DNA of 52,224 bases. It comes from Bifidobacteriaceae bacterium. Lineage in GTDB: Bacteria > Actinomycetota > Actinomycetes > Actinomycetales > Bifidobacteriaceae. Made by a program: the position numbers and the translations under genes. Below, in pieces: positions 8,345-17,602 of this stretch (positions are counted from its first letter, which is position 1; every line of letters starts with the position of its first letter). Under the pieces are notes generated by a model. The model made no database searches, had not been told where the DNA came from, and saw only the letters and a program-made list of their open reading frames with translations. The DNA is taken from NCBI GenBank assembly GCA_022650895.1, contig JALCQC010000018.1, positions 1-52,224 on the forward strand, written 5' to 3'.

Positions 8345-9958
8345 TTATTTTTTCTCTTCATCCACAGAGGGATCGGCCCAATACCCAGCCACCCGCTCGG
8401 CTGCCTGCTCCTCGCGAATGGAACGACGCGTGTCCATCATCTTGTGATATTCCTTGCGCCTCTGGGTGTTGGAGCGCCGCTTGGCGTAACCATCATCCTC
8501 GAGCCTGCTGTCGTGGCCACTGCCGATAACGGGTGACTCATCAAGCCCCTCGGCCCCGGCTACGATGGTGGGATCCCAATTGAAGATAACGGCATCGTCA
8601 CCGCGCCCGATATGCACTTCGTCACCAGCGCGAGCTCCTGCTTTGCGCAGCTCGTTCTCCACACCCAGCTTTGCCAGGCGGTCGGCCAAGAAGCCCACAG
8701 CCTCGTCGTTCTCGAAGTTCGTTTGAGTGACCCAGCGTTCGGGCTTGCGCCCGCGAACGGTGAACCAGTAGTTCCCATCGCGGTCACCTTCACGGGTGAC
8801 GCTGAACTCGGCGACATTGGACCTGCGTGCATTGCGTGGCATCTCGAGCGGCTTGATGACGACACGGTCGTCGGCCTGCTTCTGCAGAGCGCGCACCTTC
8901 TCACGCATGGTGGAAACGATATCCGCAAGAGCGAAACCAAGCTCCTTGAGACCCTCGTGGGTAGCAGTCGACACGATGAACGTGCGCAGCCCCTTCTCGG
9001 CGAATTGGGGAGCAACCATTTCGGCGAGCTCCTTCGCCTCGGGCACGTCGGCCTTGTTGAGGACGATGACGCGGGGGCGTTCCTCCATCGGAATGGCACC
9101 GATGGGAAGATCAAGATCCTTCGCATACGCCATGAGTTCGGATTCTATGGTCTCGTAGTCCGAAATGGGATCGCGTCCGGGTTCATAAGTCGCACAGTCG
9201 ATGACGTGGACGATGACTTCGGTACGCTCGATGTGACGCAGGAACTCAAGGCCGAGGCCCTTTCCCTGCGAGGCTCCCGGGATGAGTCCCGGAACATCGG
9301 CGACGGTGAAGCGCGCATCCCCTGCCATCACAACGCCCAGATTCGGGATAAGAGTGGTGAAAGGATAGTCGGCAATCTTCGGACGAGCTGCGCTCATGGC
9401 AGCGATCAGGCTTGATTTACCTGCACTGGGGAAACCAACGAAAGCAACATCCGCAATGGACTTGAGTTCCAGCAGGACATCTCTCTCCTGACCGGGCTCT
9501 CCCAGCAGCGCAAAGCCCGGGGCCTTACGCTTCTTGTTCGACAGTGCGCGGTTGCCAAGACCACCCAAGCCGCCTTCCGCACCCACGAAAGTATCGCCCT
9601 CGTGGCTGAGGTCAGCCAAGAGCTCACCACGCTGCTTAGTCTCTCCCTTTTCGCCAACGGCCTCGAAGACAACTGTTCCGACGGGAACGGGGAGAATGAG
9701 ATCCTCACCCCGTTTGCCATCCCAGTTGTCGCCCTGTCCGTTCTTGCCAGAGGACGCCGTGCGGTGCGGCATGAAACGGTAGTCAAGCAAACTGGTTGAA
9801 TTCGCTTCGGCGCGCAGAATGACGGATCCACCGTCACCTCCGTTGCCACCATCCGGTCCCGCAAGAGGTTTGAATTTTTCACGCTTGATGGAGGCGGTAC
9901 CGTTGCCGCCATCACCACCCCTGAGGTGAACCACTGCGCGATCGACAAAATCAGCCAT
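8345..9958 (-). CDS. obg: Obg/CgtA GTPase
   Basis: A 537-residue ribosome-assembly GTPase. The glycine-rich Obg domain fills residues 1-160 ([18 protein letters not shown] at the start). The G domain begins with the P-loop GFPSAGKS at 175-182, followed by [10 protein letters not shown] (G3) and NKAD (G4). An OCT domain follows in the last third, and a polar, charged tail ends the protein. The OCT plus tail make it longer than E. coli Obg (about 390), as usual in actinobacteria. Obg acts in late 50S maturation and stress control. A terminator separates it from rpmA upstream, so it may have its own promoter in the gap. Confidence 0.96.
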   Translation of the reverse strand: MADFVDRAVVHLRGGDGGNGTASIKREKFKPLAGPDGGNGGDGGSVILRAEANSTSLLDYRFMPHRTASSGKNGQGDNWDGKRGEDLILPVPVGTVVFEAVGEKGETKQRGELLADLSHEGDTFVGAEGGLGGLGNRALSNKKRKAPGFALLGEPGQERDVLLELKSIADVAFVGFPSAGKSSLIAAMSAARPKIADYPFTTLIPNLGVVMAGDARFTVADVPGLIPGASQGKGLGLEFLRHIERTEVIVHVIDCATYEPGRDPISDYETIESELMAYAKDLDLPIGAIPMEERPRVIVLNKADVPEAKELAEMVAPQFAEKGLRTFIVSTATHEGLKELGFALADIVSTMREKVRALQKQADDRVVIKPLEMPRNARRSNVAEFSVTREGDRDGNYWFTVRGRKPERWVTQTNFENDEAVGFLADRLAKLGVENELRKAGARAGDEVHIGRGDDAVIFNWDPTIVAGAEGLDESPVIGSGHDSRLEDDGYAKRRSNTQRRKEYHKMMDTRRSIREEQAAERVAGYWADPSVDEEKK

Positions 9959-9991
9959 ATCACTACCCTATCGGTTAGTTGCAAAAGAACG

Positions 9992-10025
9992 AAAAAGGGG
10001 CTGCATCACAGATGGATGCAACCCC
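9992..10025 (-). terminator. Terminator after rpmA
   Basis: On the minus strand GGGGTTGCATC pairs with GATGCAGCCCC through a 7-nt loop with one internal mismatch, followed by TTTTTCG. It separates rplU-rpmA from obg. Confidence 0.75.
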
Positions 10026-10054
10026 CAAAAGAAACATCTTCCCAAGGAAGAACC

Positions 10055-10318
10055 TCAGGCAGCGGCCTCAGACGAAATGACGTCAACAACCTTGCGATCG
10101 CGACGAACACCGAACTGAACGGTTCCGTTTGCCAGAGCGAACAGGGTGTCATCCTTGCCGAGACCAACATTCTGGCCTGGGTGGAACTTCGTGCCACGCT
10201 GACGAACAATGATGTTCCCAGCAACAACGGCCTCGCCACCGTACTTCTTCACGCCAAGGTACTGTGCCTTTGAATCGCGCCCGTTACGTGAGCTTGACGC
10301 GCCCTTCTTGTGTGCCAT
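10055..10318 (-). CDS. rpmA: 50S ribosomal protein L27
   Basis: An 87-residue L27 beginning [16 protein letters not shown], whose flexible N-terminus reaches the peptidyl transferase centre. The body has RLGVKK-like [21 protein letters not shown] and ends in a short Ala/Glu tail. No cleavable N-terminal extension of the Firmicutes type is present. It follows rplU by 39 bp, the standard rplU-rpmA pair. Confidence 0.97.
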   Translation of the reverse strand: MAHKKGASSSRNGRDSKAQYLGVKKYGGEAVVAGNIIVRQRGTKFHPGQNVGLGKDDTLFALANGTVQFGVRRDRKVVDVISSEAAA

Positions 10319-10357
10319 TTTTTATTCCTCTCGATTCAAGCTGTCGACGTCTGATAA

Positions 10358-10666
10358 TCAGGCGATGGCCGTGATCTTCACGGTCGTGAGCTTCTGACGA
10401 TGACCCTGACGGCGTGCAACGCCGGTCTTGTTCTTGAACTTCTGGATACGAATCTTCTCGCCCTTGGCGTCGTCGTCAACAACCTCAGCCTTTGCGGAAA
10501 CTTTCGCGAGATCCTTTGCAGCAATGGTCACCTTAGTGCCATCCACAAGAAGCGCAACGGGGAACTCAACGGTCTCACCGTTCTTCGCCTCGAGGCGGTT
10601 GACTGTGATCTCGTCGCCAACTTCGACCTTTTCCTGGTGGCCGCCGGCCTTCACAATCGCGTACAT
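10358..10666 (-). CDS. rplU: 50S ribosomal protein L21
   Basis: A 102-residue L21 starting [20 protein letters not shown]. The first ATG with a proper ribosome binding site (AAGGTAGAG) is at 10666; a longer in-frame extension to 10729 adds 21 residues that do not resemble L21. L21 binds 23S rRNA near L20. It is cotranscribed with rpmA from a promoter about 90 bp upstream. Confidence 0.96.
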   Translation of the reverse strand: MYAIVKAGGHQEKVEVGDEITVNRLEAKNGETVEFPVALLVDGTKVTIAAKDLAKVSAKAEVVDDDAKGEKIRIQKFKNKTGVARRQGHRQKLTTVKITAIA

Positions 10667-10750
10667 AGCTCTACCTTGCCTGTCTTGAAGCTTATTTTCA
10701 TACTCACCGCAACACAGAATAACCGGCACGATGAGACACCGACTCTCTAA

Positions 10751-10778
10751 TCTATACGAAAGCCTGCTTCTACGTCAA
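10751..10778 (-). promoter_or_regulatory. Promoter for rplU-rpmA
   Basis: On the minus strand a -35 TTGACG (10773-10778) and a -10 TATAGA (10751-10756) are spaced by 16 bp. The predicted leader is about 75-80 bases. Confidence 0.6.
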
Positions 10779-10836
10779 ACTCCGACACTCCGTGAGCACC
10801 TTGGCGACTCTATCACAGTCACCCGAATTTTATCTA

Positions 10837-13788
10837 CTACTCGTTTTCCTGCTGAGTTTCCGAGTCGTCGCCCTCCTCGTGACGGCTAGCCGCCGCAGCG
10901 ATCGCCGCCAACTTTGCCCTGACCTCAGCAGTGGATCTCTTCGGGGCGTTCTCGTCATTCTCTTTTTCTTTTTCCTTCTTTTCCTTCTCTTCGTGCTGCG
11001 GTTCTGCCGAGCGCTGACGCTTCTTCGAACTGATGAAGGGGTCGCCGCCCTTCGCCGCATACGGGTCGTCGGAAGAATGAGAGACGGTCGGCTCATCATG
11101 GAGAATGAAACCACGGCCATGGCAGGTGGGGCACTCCTCGGAGAAGGCCTCCACAAGTCCCTGTCCCACTCTCTTGCGCGTCATCTGAACCAAGCCCAGG
11201 CTGGTGACTTCCGCAACCTGATGCTTCGTCCGATCCCGGGCCAAGCACTCCACCAAGCGGCGCAGCACCAAGTCACGGTTGGCTTCGAGAACCATGTCCA
11301 CAAAATCAATCATGACCATGCCGCCGATGTCCCTCAAACGCAGCTGACGCACGATCTCCTCTGCTGCCTCGAGATTGCACCGGGTCACCGTCTCCTCGAG
11401 GGACTTGCCCTTGCCAATGAAACGGCCTGTATTGACGTCGATGGTGGTCATGGCCTCGGTGCGGTCGATGACCAGCGAACCTCCGGACGGCAGATACACT
11501 TGGCGCTCCATACCCTTGCGGAGCTGACCGTCGATCTGCCACTGATCGAAAACGTCCTTGCCCTGGTGATCGGCTGGGTCCCACTTGGTGAGCTTCCCCA
11601 GCAGATCCGGAGCCATTTCCTCCAGATAGTTCTTGATGCGCACATAGACGCTTTCGCCCTGAACGGCCAGAGTGCGGAAATCGTCATTGAAGATATCGCG
11701 GACGACGCGGATGGCGACGTCGGGTTCTCCCTTGAGAAGCTTCGGCTTGCGCTGGTTCTTGGCGGCTTCCATCTTCTCCGTGACGGACTGCCACTGCTGA
11801 ACCAGAGCCTCACAGTCCTTGGTGATGGCTTCTTCCGACGCGCCTTCCGCCGCGGTGCGGATGATGACACCCATGTCCTTGGGCGCAATGGCCTGAACGA
11901 TCTTCTTCAAACGAGTGCGTTCACGTTCCGGCAGCTTGCGGGAGACACCCGTCATTGCCCCCGATGGAACCAGGACGATGAACCGTCCTGCGAGAGTGAT
12001 CTGAGAGGTGAGACGCGCACCCTTGTGGCCGATGGGGTCCTTGGTGACCTGCACCAAAACGGGATCGCCAGAATGGTAAGCAAGTTCAATGCGGCGCGGA
12101 TGCCCCTCAAGGCGTGCCGAGTCCCAATTCACCTCACCTGCGTAGAGAACACCATTACGCGGCTTGCCGATGTCAACGAAAGCGGCCTCCATGCTGGGCA
12201 GCACGTTCTGGACGCGGCCCAGGTAGATGTTACCTACCGTAGAAACTTCCTGGATATCGGAGACATAGTGCTCGACGAGGATGTCATCCTCGATGACGGA
12301 GATCTGCGTGTGACGGTCCTTCTCACGAACCACCATCTGCCGATCCACCTTTTCGCGGCGGGCGAGGAAATCCTGCTCCGTGAGCAGCGTCTGCCGGGAG
12401 CGGTCACGCCGGTTCTCGCGGCGGCGCTGGCGCTTGGCCTCCAAGCGCGTAGAGCCTTCGACATTCGTGATCTCGTCGATGTACTGCTGCTTGCGGGAAC
12501 GACGTGATGATGAGGAAGACGACGAAGATGAGGACGAGGACGACGATCCGCCCTCGTCATCCGACTTGTCTGTCCGACGGCGACGACGGCGACGCGTGAT
12601 GGGCGCCTCTTCTTCGGAGTCGCTCTCCCGATCAGAGAAGGACGAGGAGCTCGACGACTCCGAATCACTGCCCTGATCCTCGGTATTCTCATGCGTTGTC
12701 CGGCGGCGGCGGCGACGACGGCGCGTTGTCGTGTGCTCTTCAGAGTCCTCGGACTCCGATTTCCGTTCGGTCTCATCGGTCTTGTTACCACGTTCGTCAT
12801 CTTCCTCAATGTCCGAGAAAGAGACCTCGTCGTATTGCAAATCCTCTTCGATTTGTTCTACCTCTGCGGCGGCCCTGCGCTCCTGTGCATTCAAGCGACG
12901 GTTACGAGAGCGTCTGCGTGGAGAGGTGGACGTGGATTCCTCGTTATCGCTCTCGTCTTCAGAGTTGTGTGCGCTCCCGGAACGGCGGGAGGAACTCGTT
13001 GACGAGGAGCCGGAGGATTGACGGCGTTTGCGGGTTCTCGTTGACGGAGCCTCGTCGGAGACTTCCGCGGTGCGGGAATCGTCGGAATCGGAAGCCTGTT
13101 CAGCCACGTTTCCAGCAGGGAGGACCGGCTCTTGGAAAAGCAGCGAGGTCATGGGGCGGGTTGATGCAGCCTTCGCCGTGGAGGACGACGCCGGTTTCCC
13201 AGAGACAATGCCGGGGTCAGAGAAAAGTTCTTGTGCCAAAGCCCGGACACGCTTTTCACGTGCAGAGGCTTTGGCGTCTGTTTCCGCCGACTGTGTTGGC
13301 GCCGACGAATTCTGCGACTTCGAGGACCGCGTGGACTGTGTGGAAGCTGCCTTTTCGGCGGCCGATGATGTGGCCTTGGTCTGACGCGAACGAGTGCGCC
13401 GCTGCGCGGGAGCCTTGGTGGATGATGACGATGAGGCTGAGGCTGCCGAAGACGACGCACTCTTTCGACGCGTTGAACGGGTGCGGGAAGACCTCTGCTC
13501 CGTTGAGGAATCCGACGAAGAGGAGCCCACCGAAGAGTCCATGCTTCCTGACTCGGCATGCACCGCCGGACGTGGAACGCTCGTTTTCTCGAGCGACGTT
13601 TTCTTGACTTTACTTGCGCTCGGTGCGGACTCATCGACAGTGACCGGAAGCTTGGCTCCTGCTGCCCCTGCCTGACGCACTACGCGCCGGCCACCATGGC
13701 GACGGGTTTTTGCTGGTGCGCTGGGCGCTTCTGATGACTTCTGAACTTCGTCAGACACACTCTGAGAATCGTTATTGTTACTGCTCAC
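10837..13788 (-). CDS. rne: Ribonuclease E/G
   Basis: A 983-residue endoribonuclease of the RNase E/G family, which starts mRNA decay and matures rRNA and tRNA. The catalytic part lies in the C-terminal half. An S1 RNA-binding domain begins near residue 505 (GNIYLGRVQNV at about 519). The DNase I-like subdomain carries the magnesium-binding aspartates in IDVNTG (about 782) and IDFVDM (about 828). The zinc-link motif CPTCHGRG lies near 886. Residues 1 to about 490 are low complexity: Ser/Ala-rich, then alternating acidic/serine runs and Arg-rich blocks (RRRRRR), with a long polyserine tract near residue 420. This matches actinobacterial RNase E, where the scaffold region is N-terminal. The start is GTG with AAGGAGAT upstream. 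Confidence 0.95.
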   Translation of the reverse strand: MSSNNNDSQSVSDEVQKSSEAPSAPAKTRRHGGRRVVRQAGAAGAKLPVTVDESAPSASKVKKTSLEKTSVPRPAVHAESGSMDSSVGSSSSDSSTEQRSSRTRSTRRKSASSSAASASSSSSTKAPAQRRTRSRQTKATSSAAEKAASTQSTRSSKSQNSSAPTQSAETDAKASAREKRVRALAQELFSDPGIVSGKPASSSTAKAASTRPMTSLLFQEPVLPAGNVAEQASDSDDSRTAEVSDEAPSTRTRKRRQSSGSSSTSSSRRSGSAHNSEDESDNEESTSTSPRRRSRNRRLNAQERRAAAEVEQIEEDLQYDEVSFSDIEEDDERGNKTDETERKSESEDSEEHTTTRRRRRRRRTTHENTEDQGSDSESSSSSSFSDRESDSEEEAPITRRRRRRRTDKSDDEGGSSSSSSSSSSSSSSRRSRKQQYIDEITNVEGSTRLEAKRQRRRENRRDRSRQTLLTEQDFLARREKVDRQMVVREKDRHTQISVIEDDILVEHYVSDIQEVSTVGNIYLGRVQNVLPSMEAAFVDIGKPRNGVLYAGEVNWDSARLEGHPRRIELAYHSGDPVLVQVTKDPIGHKGARLTSQITLAGRFIVLVPSGAMTGVSRKLPERERTRLKKIVQAIAPKDMGVIIRTAAEGASEEAITKDCEALVQQWQSVTEKMEAAKNQRKPKLLKGEPDVAIRVVRDIFNDDFRTLAVQGESVYVRIKNYLEEMAPDLLGKLTKWDPADHQGKDVFDQWQIDGQLRKGMERQVYLPSGGSLVIDRTEAMTTIDVNTGRFIGKGKSLEETVTRCNLEAAEEIVRQLRLRDIGGMVMIDFVDMVLEANRDLVLRRLVECLARDRTKHQVAEVTSLGLVQMTRKRVGQGLVEAFSEECPTCHGRGFILHDEPTVSHSSDDPYAAKGGDPFISSKKRQRSAEPQHEEKEKKEKEKENDENAPKRSTAEVRAKLAAIAAAASRHEEGDDSETQQENE

Positions 13789-14047
13789 GTAAAAGCATCT
13801 CCTTGGGAGGCTGCACCGCTCCCGTTCGCTGCCGCCCTCTCATGTCACACCGTGAAACACGGCTACGCCGAAGCGCTCTTGAAGACGACATCCTGCAAAA
13901 GTCTGGTTGGCGGATGCGGACACCGACGCTCGTTGTGCATTTTCCAAACGAGGGGATCGACGCATCGACCGGTAGCAGTCATGCAGAACTGCTTCTATCA
14001 GTATGACACACTTGTGCAAATTTGCCGTCAGCGCCGTGGCGCGCCGT

Positions 14048-15211
14048 TTAGAAATTGCCTGAAGTGAGCCACTCTTCAAGGATCTCGGTGTAACGAATCA
14101 CTTCTGCGAGCGCAACCTGTTCATCGTGCTTATGGGCAAGCAGCGGATCTCCCGCACCAAAATTCACGGCGGGAACACCTAGCTGCGAGAAACGGGCCAC
14201 GTCGGTCCACCCGAGCTTGGCGAGCGGTTCCTTTCCCACACGTTGCCGGACGAAGTCCGAGAGGCTCACTGCCATCGGCGTGCTCATGCCCGGGCGGGCG
14301 GGTGCTGATTCATCTTTCATCTCATAGTCGTAGCCGGCAAAGATCCCTTCTGCACCCACCATGAGAGCCTCGGCCTGCTCCAGAGTTTTGTCGGGGGCAA
14401 AGCGGTAGTTGATATGCACGCGGCATTCGTCGGGAATGATATTGGTGCCCTTCCCTCCGCTGATGAGAGTGGCATTCAGCCCCTCGCGGTACTCGAGCCC
14501 ATCCACCGTCACGGTGCGAGCCTCATAATCATTGAGCTTGTTGAGGATGTCCGCTGCCCTGTGAATGGCGTTGACTCCTTTCCACGAGCGTGCGGAATGG
14601 GCGGCGACGCCATGGGTGATGACATCGAAACGGATGCTGCCATTGCAACCGGCCTCTATTCCCGTTGACGTCGGCTCTCCGACAATGGCGAAATCCGCCT
14701 GAATCCAGTCCGGATTGTCCGCGACGACGCGACGCAGGCCGTTCTTCTCGGCAACAACCTCTTCGTGATCGTAGAAAATGTAGGTGATGTCGGCCTCTGG
14801 TTGCGTGAGCGTGGCCGCCAGATACAAGAAAACAGCGACCGAAGCCTTCATATCGGTGGACCCTCTGCCCCAGAGGACATCGGCGTTCTCTTCCGTCGTG
14901 GCCGCGGCCACCTCCGGGAGAACTTCAGGGTCGGAAGGCGTAAGCCAGCGGGGAGGGAAATTATCGATGACGGGAACCGTATCGATATGACCTGCGAGAA
15001 TGATCCTCCGAGACCGATAAAGATGGGTACGGGCGATCACCGTATCCCCGTTGCGCATCACCTCAAGATGAGGGCAATCGCGCAGATACGCCTCCACCAC
15101 GTCGGCGAGCGCCGTCTCGTGATCCGACACTGAGAAGGCGGCGACCGTCTCCCACAGAAGATTCTTCAGAGACACCGAACGGGACGAGGAAACAAGGCTC
15201 TTTTTTAACAT
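14048..15211 (-). CDS. dapE: Succinyl-diaminopimelate desuccinylase
   Basis: About 387 residues of the M20 metallopeptidase family. DapE releases succinate from N-succinyl-LL-diaminopimelate in lysine and peptidoglycan precursor synthesis. The metal-site motif GHIDTVPV (about residues 70-77), the segment GRGSTDMKASVAVFL and the pair DHEEV mark the active site; a later HSARSWKG region fits the dimerisation domain. The first ATG (15211) is taken, preceded closely by GGAG; a TTG ten codons upstream is the alternative. It is transcribed divergently from the AEC permease gene. Confidence 0.9.
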   Translation of the reverse strand: MLKKSLVSSSRSVSLKNLLWETVAAFSVSDHETALADVVEAYLRDCPHLEVMRNGDTVIARTHLYRSRRIILAGHIDTVPVIDNFPPRWLTPSDPEVLPEVAAATTEENADVLWGRGSTDMKASVAVFLYLAATLTQPEADITYIFYDHEEVVAEKNGLRRVVADNPDWIQADFAIVGEPTSTGIEAGCNGSIRFDVITHGVAAHSARSWKGVNAIHRAADILNKLNDYEARTVTVDGLEYREGLNATLISGGKGTNIIPDECRVHINYRFAPDKTLEQAEALMVGAEGIFAGYDYEMKDESAPARPGMSTPMAVSLSDFVRQRVGKEPLAKLGWTDVARFSQLGVPAVNFGAGDPLLAHKHDEQVALAEVIRYTEILEEWLTSGNF

Positions 15212-15319
15212 TTCTCCATGGTATCTTCCATTGTGTTGCAATCAATCGCCTGAGACGAAACACCTGTTTGCCGTTGCGTGGTGCAATGATGAAGGAAAAC
15301 CACTACGCGAAGGAATGTT

Positions 15320-16264
15320 GTGCCAGGTCTTATCTCAGCTATGGAGGGCTTTGCCGTCATCGGCATCGTCATTTTCGTGGGTTATATCGCCGCGCGAATG
15401 CGCATCGGCGGCCCAGATGCACAGATGGTGCTCAATCGTTTCAGCTTTTTCGTTTCGAGCCCCTGTCTGATGTTTTCCATTCTCTCGAAACAGCCTCTCG
15501 GCGAAATCTTTCACCCCAGTCTGCTGGTCGCTTTCGTCAGCGCAGCGGTGGTCGGTGCGATTTTCGTGGGGCTCAACGCGGTGAAATTCCATATGGACGC
15601 CGCTGACTGCACCATTGGCGCGCTTAATTCCCTCTACTTGAACTCAAACAACATCGGCTTGCCTGTGGCGACATACATTCTGGGGAATCCTGCGCTGGTC
15701 GCTCCCATTCTGGTGATGCAGCAGGCGGTCTTCACCCCAGTGGCATTGACCGTCCTCGACGTGACCACCAAGGGCAAGGTTTCCGCAAAAGCCATCCTGA
15801 CACAGCCCTTGCACCAGCCGCTTCTCATCGGGTCCTTGGGCGGTATTCTCGTTTCGGCGATCAGCATGAAACTGGGGTGGTACCCGATTCCGAACTTCCT
15901 CTTCGACCCCATCGACATGATCGGGGATTCGGCCGTGCCGCTGATCCTCATGGCCTTCGGTATGTCGCTGCACGGCAGCAAGCCAATGAGGAAAGAGACC
16001 AACCGTCTCGCCACCGTCACCGTCGCAGTTCTCAAGAACGTCGTCATGCCGATCGTCGCCTTCGTCATTGCGTATTTCGTGATGGGTTTCCGCGGCACCG
16101 TTCTCTACGGTTGCGTTGTGCTGGCGGCCCTGCCGACCGGACAGAACGTGTATAACTACGCTGCCCGGTACAACGTGGGCCTCACCTTCGCCCGCGACGG
16201 CATTCTTCTCAGCACGATGACATCGCCGGTGTTCATCGCCGTTATCGCCGCCCTATTGAGCTGA
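15320..16264 (+). CDS. AEC-family (auxin efflux carrier-like) permease
   Basis: A 314-residue membrane protein with about ten hydrophobic segments, typical of the AEC/BART transporter family, which includes malonate and malate permeases. Family marks are the second-helix region RFSFFVSSPCLMFSIL, the SNNIGLPVA motif near residues 108-116 and the late segment LPTGQNVYNYAARY. The substrate is unknown; organic or amino acid export are the usual guesses. The start is GTG with GAAGGAA upstream; an ATG seven codons on is possible. It is the only host plus-strand gene in this stretch, and its end overlaps the end of the maf-nudix gene by 12 bp (tail to tail). Confidence 0.85.
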   Translation: MPGLISAMEGFAVIGIVIFVGYIAARMRIGGPDAQMVLNRFSFFVSSPCLMFSILSKQPLGEIFHPSLLVAFVSAAVVGAIFVGLNAVKFHMDAADCTIGALNSLYLNSNNIGLPVATYILGNPALVAPILVMQQAVFTPVALTVLDVTTKGKVSAKAILTQPLHQPLLIGSLGGILVSAISMKLGWYPIPNFLFDPIDMIGDSAVPLILMAFGMSLHGSKPMRKETNRLATVTVAVLKNVVMPIVAFVIAYFVMGFRGTVLYGCVVLAALPTGQNVYNYAARYNVGLTFARDGILLSTMTSPVFIAVIAALLS

Positions 16265-17602
16265 TTGAGCTGAGCGTTCCTCACCAAGCATCTGCTGGGA
16301 AATCTCCTGAAGCCGGGTTTGGAAATGCGGCCAGTCGTCGCCGAAATAACTGAGCAGCTTATAGGAGGACACCTTTTCGAACGGAACCCACTGAACCTCT
16401 GTGCTCTCGTCGTCATTGGCACGGGGACTCACCGAGTGTCCCGGCTTCTCGAACGCCAAGACGGTGGTATAGCTCCACGGACCGTGGTCTTCCTTGTAGG
16501 AGCCGACGATCTCAATGTCCTCGGCCCGCAGATTTGCCTCTTCGAAGCTCTCGCGCAAGGCACCTTCGAGTGCGTTTTCGCCGTCGGCGATCGCACCTCC
16601 GGGAGTTCCCCACTTGCCACCTTCCACGCTCCACGCGGAACGGTGCTGCAAAACGATGTCAGTCACTTTCCCCGTCTCGGCGTTACGGCGTGCCAGAAGG
16701 ACACCCGCTGCCCCATTGACACCCCAGTGGCGTTTGCCACACGCGCAGTCCACCCAGCCATCGCCCGGCTGATGCACGTTCTTCTCGGGAGCGGAAGAAT
16801 TATCCAGATTGGGAGCCAGCGTGTCCTTGCGTGTCACGTTCCATAGCTCGGGCCATGAGACATCGAAGCGATTGAACAGTTTGCGCACCAGTGGCAGACT
16901 TAGGCCGATAACGCCATGAGGATCTCCCGAAACCGACTCTATGAATGCGCCGCCAAAGCCTTCCAAGGTGAAGGACCCTGCCACTTCAAGCGGTTCTCCC
17001 GTTCTCAGGTAGGCCTCAATCTCCTCATCCGAATAATCGGCGAAGGTGACTTGGGCCATGCTCACGGCACGTTCTTCCTTGCCTGATGCCAGATCGATGA
17101 GGGTATGCCCCGTCCACAGAACCCCGCGCTGGCCACGCATGGTCTTAAGACGCTCGCGGGCGGTGGGGACATCGTGCGGTTTGCCGTAGGAGACGCCGCT
17201 AAGTTCGAACATCGAATCGCACCCCAGAATGAACGGTCCTTTTTCCAGTCCGAGAAGACCGGTGTCCTTGGTGAGCGCCGTGGAGAGAGGCTCCACTTCC
17301 CTCGCCTGTCCTTCGTCGGACTCCAGCGGATGAACCGTCACCCGCTCGCCTTCCGCGCTCTGCGCGGCTTCCTTCATCGCCTGGAACGTCTGAGCAACGG
17401 CACGGGCCTTCAGTCCAGAAAGGAACAAAACCCGCTGCTCGGTAGGAACTTCCGCTACCGGCAGGTCTGAATCGGCCGCCAATTTCTCCACTGCAGACTC
17501 TTCATCCACCTGAGAAACACGAACGGTGGGACAAATGCCAGCATGGAAAAGAAGGTCACACCTCGGGCGGGACTTCGATGCAAGAATGAGTGGAATCGTC
17601 AC
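16253..17602 (-). CDS. Maf-like nucleotide pyrophosphatase fused to a NUDIX hydrolase
   Basis: A 449-residue two-domain protein. Residues 1-240 are a Maf/HAM1-type nucleotide pyrophosphatase: the N-terminal LILASKSRPRCDLL carries the SxSxxR motif, followed by GCDSMFEL and a later TGHTLID. Residues 285-430 are a NUDIX hydrolase with the box GGAIADGENALEGALRESFEEANL spread over about 360-383 (G-x5-E-x7-RE-x2-EE intact). Between them lies CACGKRHWG, a short Cys/His segment seen before NUDIX domains in actinobacteria. Both halves hydrolyse nucleoside di- or triphosphates, so a joint house-cleaning role on modified nucleotides is inferred. The GTG start overlaps the thrB stop (GTGA), with GGAGG upstream, so it is translationally coupled to thrB. 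Confidence 0.88.
   Translation of the reverse strand: MTIPLILASKSRPRCDLLFHAGICPTVRVSQVDEESAVEKLAADSDLPVAEVPTEQRVLFLSGLKARAVAQTFQAMKEAAQSAEGERVTVHPLESDEGQAREVEPLSTALTKDTGLLGLEKGPFILGCDSMFELSGVSYGKPHDVPTARERLKTMRGQRGVLWTGHTLIDLASGKEERAVSMAQVTFADYSDEEIEAYLRTGEPLEVAGSFTLEGFGGAFIESVSGDPHGVIGLSLPLVRKLFNRFDVSWPELWNVTRKDTLAPNLDNSSAPEKNVHQPGDGWVDCACGKRHWGVNGAAGVLLARRNAETGKVTDIVLQHRSAWSVEGGKWGTPGGAIADGENALEGALRESFEEANLRAEDIEIVGSYKEDHGPWSYTTVLAFEKPGHSVSPRANDDESTEVQWVPFEKVSSYKLLSYFGDDWPHFQTRLQEISQQMLGEERSAQSAQ

Noticed and set aside
10792-12507. 571-codon open frame on the plus strand
   Set aside because: It is antisense to rne and the product shows no family likeness; the rne frame has clear S1, catalytic and zinc-link motifs.
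13840-14079. 79-codon open frame between rne and dapE
   Set aside because: Overlaps the end of dapE, has no family likeness or ribosome binding site.
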